From an uncultured Victivallaceae bacterium (GTDB lineage: Bacteria; Verrucomicrobiota; Lentisphaeria; Victivallales; Victivallaceae), in NCBI GenBank assembly GCA_934663655.1, contig CAKUKT010000129.1, forward strand, positions 1 to 7,155: a stretch of 7,155 nt of DNA, written 5' to 3'. Below are positions 1 through 4,927 of the stretch, piece by piece. Each line of letters starts with the position of its first letter. Position 1 is the first letter of the stretch. Position numbers and translations under genes: made by a program. The notes beneath the pieces are model-generated. The model ran no database searches. It had not been told where the DNA came from and saw only the letters and a list, made by a program, of their open reading frames with translations.

Positions 1-471
1 ATCGCGGCGGCGGCGGGGGCGGAGGAGGTGATCGCCGCCGACAGCGACCCGGCCTCGGTGGAAAAAATCTACATGGCCGGCAACGGGGAAGGAAAAATTG
101 TGGAGATGGTGCAGGATCTCAGCAATCCGTCGCCCGGCCTCGGACTTTTCAATTGCGAACGGACGTCATTTCTGGAACGAATCAACGGTTCCGACTGTGT
201 GCTCGGTCTGGCGCTGATTCATCATCTGCGGGTGAGTGCGAACTGGCCGCTGGAACGAATTGTCAAACTTTTTTCCGATTGCGCGCCGGCGGCGCTGGTG
301 GAGTTCATTCCCCGGGATGATCCGCGTTTCCTCCAGCTGCTGCGGTCCCGTCCGGATATCTGCGGCGACTGGGACATCGACACGGTTGCGGATGCATTCC
401 GAAAACGCTACCCCCATTGCGACGTACTGCCGATTCCGGATTCGGGACGGGCACTGCTGAGGTTGTCATGA
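1..471 (+). CDS. NoeA-like class I SAM-dependent methyltransferase, C-terminal part (5' truncated by window edge)
   Basis: The frame is open from the first base, so the GTG at 28 is an internal codon and not the start; 156 residues are visible. The sequence begins inside the Rossmann-type SAM-binding domain: the acidic segment AADSDP (visible residues 12-17) is placed to bind the SAM ribose. It is followed by QDLSNPSPG (38-46), LALIHHL (70-76) and EFIPRDDP (101-108). The order acidic loop, D-x-SNPSP, ALIHHL, EF-P--DP is what I recall of the family often labelled nodulation protein NoeA-like methyltransferase, normally a few hundred residues long. The acceptor substrate is unknown, and the NoeA label does not imply nodulation. 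Its stop overlaps the start of the downstream membrane enzyme by 4 bp, suggesting translational coupling and a shared pathway, probably envelope glycan or lipid modification (inference). Family assignment is fairly firm; function is not. Confidence 0.85.
   Translation: MAAAAGAEEVIAADSDPASVEKIYMAGNGEGKIVEMVQDLSNPSPGLGLFNCERTSFLERINGSDCVLGLALIHHLRVSANWPLERIVKLFSDCAPAALVEFIPRDDPRFLQLLRSRPDICGDWDIDTVADAFRKRYPHCDVLPIPDSGRALLRLS
458..462 (+). promoter_or_regulatory. Ribosome binding site that fixes the start of the sulfatase-like gene
   Basis: TGAGG lies 5 nt before the ATG at 468, inside the last codons of the methyltransferase gene. An earlier in-frame start at 417 would overlap the methyltransferase by 55 bp and add 17 polar residues before the first membrane segment. 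The ATG at 468 gives the classic ATGA stop/start overlap and puts a short Arg/Lys-rich stretch (RSRFRKR) directly before the first membrane helix, so it is preferred. Confidence 0.6.
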
Positions 472-2858
472 GAAGCAGGTTCCGGAAAAGAGTGATTGCG
501 GCGGCGGCACCGGCGGCGGCGGTGGCGGCGGCGACGGCGGCGCCGCTGCTGACGATATTTGCGACCAACCGGAGCGAGTTCACCTTCGGCTTGCCGACCG
601 CAGTCGGAGTGACGTCGGGAATTTTTCTTGCGCTCTTCGCGGTGGTGGAACTGGTACAATTGCCGTGGCGGAGAAAAACGGCGTTTGCGACTGCCGGTCT
701 GCTGGTACTGGGAATGGCGCTGACGGTCTGGACGCAGATCTCCTTTTTGAGCGATTATTTTGCGATGGTGTCGCTGAATCGGGAGGCGATCGACAGTTCC
801 TTTCTGGTGCTGGCGGCGTTCAATCTGCTTTTCATTGTGCTGCTGTTCGCGGTGCTGCTGATCTTCCGCCGGTTTACGGGGCGGCATGTGGTGAAGTTGT
901 CGCTGGCGGTGGCGGCGGCGCAGCTGGTTTCACCGGCGGCGGCACTGCTGAGCGGGGGAAGGCAGTACTATGATTTCTCGGAATACACGCTGGAGGAGAG
1001 GGATAAATTCACCTTTGCGGCTCAGGACAACGTGTTGTTGATCGTCGTTGACTGCCTCGGAGAGGAACTCTTCCAGAAAGAGCTGACAGCCTATCCGGAA
1101 CTGCGGGAACTCTTCCGGGATTTCACCTGTTTCAACCGGATGGAAAGCCCGATCCCCTGGACGATGTACGCGGTGCCGGCGATGCTGACCGGAATCGAAT
1201 ATCCCCATCGGACGGATCAGCCCGACGACAAGGAACATGCGGCCTATATTGCCTCGGCCTGCCGTTCGGAGGGTTCGCTGTTTCAACGGTTCCGGGCGGC
1301 GGGTTACCGGGTGGAGGGTTACCCCTATCTGCTCAAAACCATCAGCTACAGTCCGGAGGTGATCGACAACGCGGCAACCCGCGAAGAGCACCAACAGTCG
1401 CTCCATGTGTGGATCGACGTCTGGCTGAACAAAGTGACCCCGTTTTTTCTCAAACCGCTCTTGATGGAGCCGTACATGTACCTCACGGACCGCTTCATCA
1501 CCCCGCGTGACGGTGGTCTGCGGGAGATCGGAGATCGTCCGGATGACATAGTATTCTTTGATGCGCTCGGCAGTGACTTCCGGGTCGGCGAAAATGAAAA
1601 AGTTTTCAAATACCTGCATCTTCAGGGGGCGCATCCTCCGATTGAAGTCGATGAAATGCTCGATTGCAATCTTGAATCCGACGAGATACGGCAGATGCGC
1701 GGTTCACTGCGGGTTCTGGAACGGCTGTTCAGTCTGATGCGAATCCACGGAGTGTACGATGACGCGCTGATCGTCGTCACCGGTGACCACACCGCGCATC
1801 ACCAGCCGGAGGTCGTGACCCTGATCAAGCGCCCGGGAGAGAGTCACAAGGAGATGGCGATCAATTCCGTCCCGGCCCGGGTGTCGATAATCGCCGGGAC
1901 GATACTGGCGGAAAAGGGGCTGGCGCCGCGTGAAAATTCTCTGTTCTCGCTTCCGGCAGTCGAGCCGGACGATACGGTGCGCCGGAGCCGTAGTTTGCGG
2001 ACCATTGAACTCGGTAAGTGGAAAGCCACCGGAAAAACCAAACCGCCGCCGCGGCTGGATACGGAACTGATGAGCCGCGCCTGTCACGTGCTGGACAACC
2101 GGCTGGAAATAACGCCGACCGCGGAAGTGAAGAAATTCATTTCGATACGTTTTCTGGTGGTGGAGAACTCTACCGGCCGGGAATGGACAACCACCACCCG
2201 AACTCCTCCCGGAGAGGAGCTGCCGGAAAAATACGTGGTCGAGTTTACCGGGCTTCCGGACGGAATATATCGCGGCTATCTGGAGGAGAGTGGATTGAGT
2301 TCCGGCGTCAAGGGAATTGCTTCTGGGAATGAGTTTATTCTCCGATCGATTATTCCGCGTTTTCTGGTGGTGGAAAAGGGGATGATCCGGCTGGAGAAAT
2401 ATTTTCCCGCGCCCGCGACGGAGTTTGAGTTCGACCGTTACGTACCGATCAGCCTGTTCGGTTCATTTCCCGAGGTGGAAATCACGGATGGGGAAGAGTT
2501 TATTTCAACAGGTCTGCGATGTGGCCGGGATACGCTGTTCACGGCTCATCTTCCCGCGATCCCGCCCGGAGCGGAGGCGAAACTGCGGATTGACGGGCGG
2601 ATTTTCATGCCGTTTCCGGTGGTGGTGCGTTTCAGCGACGCTGCCGGGAACGAACTGGCGGAATTTCCGCTGGAGAAGTTCGGTGATCTCAGCTTCCACC
2701 TGCCGGTGGAAGCGGATCGTCCGGCGGGAAATTACCAGTTCCGTTTCCGCGTTGAGTCGATGTTCCCGAATCGCTACGGTGAACCGGCGAATCAGATGAT
2801 GGTCATACACGGAATGGAGCTGGAATCCGGCCGACAGACCGGTATTCCAGCCCGGTAG
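468..2858 (+). CDS. Membrane-anchored alkaline phosphatase/sulfatase-superfamily enzyme, probable envelope phosphotransferase or hydrolase
   Basis: 796 residues from the ATG at 468. Five hydrophobic segments (about 9-31, 41-65, 71-92, 111-133, 141-162) form an N-terminal membrane domain; the rest is probably periplasmic. The catalytic domain spans about 187-500: NVLLIVVD with metal-ligand candidate D195; PWTMYAVPAMLTG with T232 as candidate nucleophile; HLQGAHPP with H384 and H389; and VVTGDH with D440 and H441. This order and spacing resembles LtaS- and EptA-type phosphotransferases (acidic ligand, Thr about 40 residues later, then D-H). The sulfatase C/S-x-P-x-R signature is absent, so formylglycine activation is not expected. 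About 540-790 is predicted to be mostly beta strand, ending in a segment (FRFRVESMFPNRYGEP, then a short hydrophobic strand) that recalls small modules attached to polysaccharide glycosyltransferases; that is inference. It is coupled to the upstream methyltransferase. A phosphoethanolamine or phosphoglycerol transferase, a phosphodiesterase or a sulfatase-like hydrolase all remain possible. Confidence 0.8.
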   Translation: MRSRFRKRVIAAAAPAAAVAAATAAPLLTIFATNRSEFTFGLPTAVGVTSGIFLALFAVVELVQLPWRRKTAFATAGLLVLGMALTVWTQISFLSDYFAMVSLNREAIDSSFLVLAAFNLLFIVLLFAVLLIFRRFTGRHVVKLSLAVAAAQLVSPAAALLSGGRQYYDFSEYTLEERDKFTFAAQDNVLLIVVDCLGEELFQKELTAYPELRELFRDFTCFNRMESPIPWTMYAVPAMLTGIEYPHRTDQPDDKEHAAYIASACRSEGSLFQRFRAAGYRVEGYPYLLKTISYSPEVIDNAATREEHQQSLHVWIDVWLNKVTPFFLKPLLMEPYMYLTDRFITPRDGGLREIGDRPDDIVFFDALGSDFRVGENEKVFKYLHLQGAHPPIEVDEMLDCNLESDEIRQMRGSLRVLERLFSLMRIHGVYDDALIVVTGDHTAHHQPEVVTLIKRPGESHKEMAINSVPARVSIIAGTILAEKGLAPRENSLFSLPAVEPDDTVRRSRSLRTIELGKWKATGKTKPPPRLDTELMSRACHVLDNRLEITPTAEVKKFISIRFLVVENSTGREWTTTTRTPPGEELPEKYVVEFTGLPDGIYRGYLEESGLSSGVKGIASGNEFILRSIIPRFLVVEKGMIRLEKYFPAPATEFEFDRYVPISLFGSFPEVEITDGEEFISTGLRCGRDTLFTAHLPAIPPGAEAKLRIDGRIFMPFPVVVRFSDAAGNELAEFPLEKFGDLSFHLPVEADRPAGNYQFRFRVESMFPNRYGEPANQMMVIHGMELESGRQTGIPAR
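498..548 (+). repeat. Imperfect GCG/GGC triplet tract encoding an Ala-rich first membrane helix
   Basis: About 50 bases of near-continuous GCG triplets, broken by ACC, GTG and ACG, encode most of the first membrane segment of the sulfatase-like enzyme (residues 11-26, mainly Ala with some Pro, Val and Thr). A shorter GCG run is present at 4-15 in the methyltransferase. Loss or gain of a triplet would keep the frame and only change helix length. It may simply reflect GC-rich Ala codon use. Confidence 0.6.
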
Positions 2859-2864
2859 TTACCG
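2822..2864. terminator. Possible bidirectional 3'-end structure between convergent genes (weak)
   Basis: Two stem-loops cover the junction of the convergent genes. The first pairs GGAATCCGG (2822-2830) with CCGG-T-ATTCC (2839-2848): 9 bp with one bulged T and an 8-nt loop. The second is CGGT-AGTT-ACCG (2853-2864), over the stop of the sulfatase-like gene. No T-run follows on either strand, so this is not a standard intrinsic terminator. With 9 bp between the two stop codons, transcript ends must fall in or near this region or inside the opposing genes. Confidence 0.3.
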
Positions 2865-2867
2865 ACC

Positions 2868-4286
2868 TCAGAAGCGGAAGTCACGCTTGCCGTCGTGAAG
2901 TTCCCGGAGATATTCGGAAGCGATCGCGCGGGTCTTCTCGTTGGGAATGTTGTTGATTTCCCGGGCGATCAGCGCCTCCCCGAGTTTTCTGGTTTCCGCG
3001 GAGGCGTAGTCTTCGAGATATTCCTTGAGGGTCATCAGCGCGTTGGGGTGGCAGCAGTTCGCGATCTGCCCGGATTTCACCAGGGACATGAAACGGTCGC
3101 CGGTGCGCCCCTCGCGATAACAGGCGGTGCAGAAACTCGGGATGTAGCCGAGCGACAGCAGCCATCTGACGACCTCATCGAGGGAACGGGTGTCACTGAC
3201 GTCGAACTGGGCGGAATTCTCCTCCTCGCTCTCCTTTTCGACGTAACCGCCGACGCTGGTGCGGGAACCACCGCTGATCTGGGATACCCCGAGCGCGAGC
3301 ACCCGTTCGCGCGCCGCCTGGGACTCACGGGTGGAGATGATAATCCCGGTATAGGGTACCGCGATGCGGAGAACCGCGACGATCTTTTCAAAGATATCAT
3401 CACTGATCGCATTGCTGAAGGTATCGGGATCGATATCGTCGGCAGCCCGGATCCGCGGAACGCTGATCGTATGCGGACCGACGCCGTGAACCGCTTCGAG
3501 ATGTTCGGCGTGCATCAACAGGCCGGTGAAGTCGTAACGGTAGAGGTTGAGTCCGAAAAGAACTCCGCAGCCGACATCATCGATTCCCCCCTCCATCGCG
3601 CGGTCCATCGCCTCGGTATGCCATGCATAGTCGTGTTTGGGCCCGGTGGGGTGAAGTTCCTCGTAGTTCTTCTTGTGGTAGGTTTCCTGAAAGAGGATGT
3701 AGGTGCCGATGCCGGCATCCTTGAGCTTGCGGTAATTCTCCACTGTGGTGGCGGCGATGTTCACGTTGACGCGCCGGATAGCGCCGTTGCGATGTTTGAT
3801 GCTGTAGATGGTTTTGATGCTTTCCAGGACGTATTCGATCGGATTTTCGACCGGGTGTTCGCCGGTTTCGATTGCCAGACGCTTGTGTCCCATATCCTGC
3901 AGGGCGATGACCTCACGGGCGATCTCCTCCTGTGAGAGTTTCTTGCGGCGGATGTGTTTGTTTTTCAGGTGGTACGGGCAATAGACGCAGCCGTTTACAC
4001 AGTAGTTGGAGAGGTAGAGCGGAGCGAACATCACAATGCGGTTGCCGTAGAATTTCTGCTTGATCTCCCGCGCCAGCGTGAAGATTTCCTCCCACTTGTC
4101 CGGCAGGTCGCAGTCGAGCAGAACCATCGCCTCCCGGTGGCTCAATCCCTTGAGTTTTCCGGCTTTGGCGATGATCTGGTCGATAAGTTCACGATCGTGA
4201 CGGTGAGCCTGGGCGTAATCGAGAGTGGCGAGGATCTCCGCGTCGTCGATAAATTCCTCGGCTTTAAGAGATTTTGGATCATACAT
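2868..4286 (-). CDS. hydG: [FeFe]-hydrogenase maturase HydG, radical SAM tyrosine lyase
   Basis: 472 residues, the usual size for HydG. HydG is a cytoplasmic radical SAM enzyme that splits tyrosine into p-cresol and dehydroglycine, then makes CO and cyanide and assembles an Fe(CO)2CN-cysteine synthon for the hydrogenase H-cluster. The radical SAM cluster motif C-x3-C-x2-C is C96, C100, C103 (YCVNGCVYC). The C-terminal motif C-x2-C-x22-C that holds the auxiliary [4Fe-4S] cluster and dangler iron is complete: C386, C389, C412. This C-terminal motif separates HydG from ThiH, and the surrounding segments (IETGEHPVENPIEY, ISGGSRTSVGGY, ANCCHPNALMTLKEYLEDYA) also read as HydG. The ATG at 4286 has an AAGGA ribosome binding site 9 nt upstream. 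It lies 88 bp downstream of the TM1266-type regulator on the same strand and probably shares its promoter. HydE, HydF and hydrogenase subunits are absent from the window. All key residues are intact. Confidence 0.97.
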   Translation of the reverse strand: MYDPKSLKAEEFIDDAEILATLDYAQAHRHDRELIDQIIAKAGKLKGLSHREAMVLLDCDLPDKWEEIFTLAREIKQKFYGNRIVMFAPLYLSNYCVNGCVYCPYHLKNKHIRRKKLSQEEIAREVIALQDMGHKRLAIETGEHPVENPIEYVLESIKTIYSIKHRNGAIRRVNVNIAATTVENYRKLKDAGIGTYILFQETYHKKNYEELHPTGPKHDYAWHTEAMDRAMEGGIDDVGCGVLFGLNLYRYDFTGLLMHAEHLEAVHGVGPHTISVPRIRAADDIDPDTFSNAISDDIFEKIVAVLRIAVPYTGIIISTRESQAARERVLALGVSQISGGSRTSVGGYVEKESEEENSAQFDVSDTRSLDEVVRWLLSLGYIPSFCTACYREGRTGDRFMSLVKSGQIANCCHPNALMTLKEYLEDYASAETRKLGEALIAREINNIPNEKTRAIASEYLRELHDGKRDFRF

Positions 4287-4293
4287 GGTGCAA

Positions 4294-4300
4294 TTTCCTT
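4294..4300 (-). promoter_or_regulatory. Ribosome binding site of hydG
   Basis: On the minus strand AAGGAAA is read here, with the AAGGA core ending 9 nt before the hydG ATG. It lies just downstream of the 7-bp stem-loop in the spacer, so it should stay accessible when that hairpin forms. Confidence 0.6.
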
Positions 4301-4309
4301 ATGGTCGTG

Positions 4310-4364
4310 CGGCCTGGGAAACAGGCCGGCGGTCAAATGGTTTCGAATCCGGAGAATGTTCCGG
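4310..4364 (-). other. Two stem-loops in the regulator-hydG spacer
   Basis: The 88-nt spacer carries a perfect 7-bp stem, CGGCCTG (4310-4316) with CAGGCCG (4322-4328), around a 5-nt loop. A second stem pairs CCGGA (4349-4353) with TCCGG (4360-4364) around a 6-nt loop. Neither is followed by a U-tract on the minus-strand transcript, so they are not intrinsic terminators. They could be RNA processing or stabilising elements that set the ratio of regulator to HydG (inference). Confidence 0.45.
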
Positions 4365-4374
4365 GAACAACCGG

Positions 4375-4629
4375 TCATCTGGAATAAAGCGTTTTCACCG
4401 CCAGACCATCGACCATGCCCAGTCGTCCGGCGAGAGAACTCACGACCGGATTGGGAGCGTCGACGATGACGCTGATGATGTTGATGCCGCGCTTCGGATA
4501 GGGAACTCCCATCCGGCCGACAATGTGGGAACTGAAATCGTGGAGAATTTTGTTGAGCGTTTCAGCGGCCTCGCCTTTTTCCACGATTATGCCGAGTAGA
4601 GCGATACGATTTTCGGATACTTCAGACAT
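4375..4629 (-). CDS. TM1266-family iron-only hydrogenase system regulator (putative)
   Basis: 84 residues, a normal length for the small TM1266-type family (ferredoxin-like, ACT/NikR-C-like fold) that is found beside [FeFe]-hydrogenase maturation genes and annotated as a putative hydrogenase-system regulator. Diagnostic segments are RIALLGIIVE (8-17), a helix with LNKILHDF, HIVGRMGVPYPKRGINIISV (35-54), and a C-terminal stretch resembling the family pattern L-G-L-G-VKT-YS (SLAGRLGMVDGLAVKTLYS). No DNA-binding helix-turn-helix is visible, so a direct transcription-factor role is not shown; sensing of a small molecule or a protein partner is equally possible. The ATG at 4629 has GGAGG 7 nt upstream. 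It is first in the transcript before hydG and sits behind a long leader with its own promoter. The family call is strong; the biochemical role of the family is not established. Confidence 0.9.
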   Translation of the reverse strand: MSEVSENRIALLGIIVEKGEAAETLNKILHDFSSHIVGRMGVPYPKRGINIISVIVDAPNPVVSSLAGRLGMVDGLAVKTLYSR

Positions 4630-4636
4630 AAAAAAA

Positions 4637-4641
4637 CCTCC
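4637..4641 (-). promoter_or_regulatory. Ribosome binding site of the TM1266-family gene
   Basis: A perfect GGAGG on the minus strand ends 7 nt before the ATG at 4629, separated from it by a run of seven T. This supports the chosen start. Confidence 0.75.
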
Positions 4642-4788
4642 GCATAGTTCCCGCCGATCAAGACGGAAAACGGCGAAGGCAAATGCTTCCCCCCGAATAC
4701 GTCGCGCAAATAATCCGGGAAACGGGATGTTCCGCCCGCGGTCGCCAAATCAACTCGGCCCCCCTAACGCGCGACGCCCGGTCCGCCT

Positions 4789-4813
4789 TGACACCCGGGA
4801 AAAAACCCTGTCA
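4789..4813 (-). other. Leader stem-loop with a U6 loop
   Basis: On the minus-strand transcript UGACA-GGG pairs with CCC and UGUCA around a UUUUUU loop, with three bulged G on the 3' side: 8 bp in all. The U-run is in the loop and not after the stem, so it does not form a terminator. A U-rich loop exposed in a GC-rich leader could be a protein or small-RNA contact site (inference). Confidence 0.4.
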
Positions 4814-4835
4814 GTGTTGAGAACGATCCAGACTT

Positions 4836-4882
4836 CAGCGTTACCCGACATGCTCCGGCGATGAACACCATCGCTGCCGGGT
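4836..4882 (-). other. 5' leader domain with competing stems
   Basis: Plus-strand coordinates of the pairing segments: GCGATG (4858-4863) with CATCGC (4869-4874); CCGGC (4855-4859) with GCCGG (4876-4880); ACCCG (4843-4847) with CGGGT (4878-4882); CAGCG (4836-4840) with CGCTG (4872-4876). The second and third pairings share bases 4878-4880, so they exclude each other. The third and fourth cross, so together they would make a pseudoknot. The element begins about 10 nt from the predicted transcription start, directly after the antiporter gene. Confidence 0.4.
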
Positions 4883-4898
4883 TTGATGTTCTGCAAAT

Positions 4899-4927
4899 AA
4901 TATAGTGCGCGAAACTAGGTTTGTCAA
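4899..4927 (-). promoter_or_regulatory. Near-consensus sigma70-type promoter for the regulator-hydG unit
   Basis: Read on the minus strand: TTGACA (-35, plus-strand bases 4922-4927), a 17-bp spacer, then TATATT (-10, bases 4899-4904). The -35 matches consensus at all six positions and the -10 at five of six, with ideal spacing, in an AT-rich island within GC-rich DNA. The -35 box overlaps the antiporter stop codon (4924-4926). The predicted start is near 4892. No operator-like repeat is evident beside it. Confidence 0.75.

Larger units (their letters stand above)
4630..4892 (-). promoter_or_regulatory. Long structured 5' leader of the regulator-hydG transcript, unidentified
   Basis: If transcription starts about 7 nt after the -10 box (near 4892), about 260 nt precede the regulator ATG. 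I see no convincing gene here. A frame from the ATG at 4871 to a stop ending at 4764 would encode 35 residues but has no ribosome binding site. The leader contains several stem-loops (listed separately). I compared it by eye with motifs I remember for the Moco, fluoride, ZTP, cyclic di-GMP, cobalamin, SAH and FMN riboswitches and found no match. Its role may be regulatory, or it may be ordinary GC-rich spacer. Confidence 0.45.

Noticed and set aside
2895..3935. A 346-codon open frame on the plus strand, antisense to hydG
   Set aside because: hydG is unmistakable on the other strand, and the antisense product shows no known domain.
4331..4353. tRNA T-arm-like string (GGTTTCGAATCC) in the regulator-hydG spacer
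   Set aside because: The flanks do not form a 5-bp T stem, and no anticodon arm or acceptor stem can be built around it.
4142..4378. A 78-codon minus-strand frame starting on the stop of the regulator gene
   Set aside because: The ATGA-like overlap is tempting, but most of it runs out of frame through the start of hydG, and hydG has its own start and ribosome binding site.
4788..4793. TTGACA on the plus strand inside the leader
   Set aside because: No acceptable -10 box lies 16-18 bp downstream, and there is no plus-strand gene for it to drive.
4764..4871. Possible 35-residue leader peptide in the regulator-hydG leader
   Set aside because: It begins soon after the predicted transcription start, but there is no Shine-Dalgarno sequence before the ATG, no run of regulatory codons (for example Tyr or Cys), and the ATG sits inside a hairpin.
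4845..4885. Resemblance of the leader to the start of a fluoride riboswitch (GCGATGGTGTTC string)
   Set aside because: The rest of the fluoride motif does not follow, the string is explained by a simple hairpin, and the downstream genes are not fluoride exporters.
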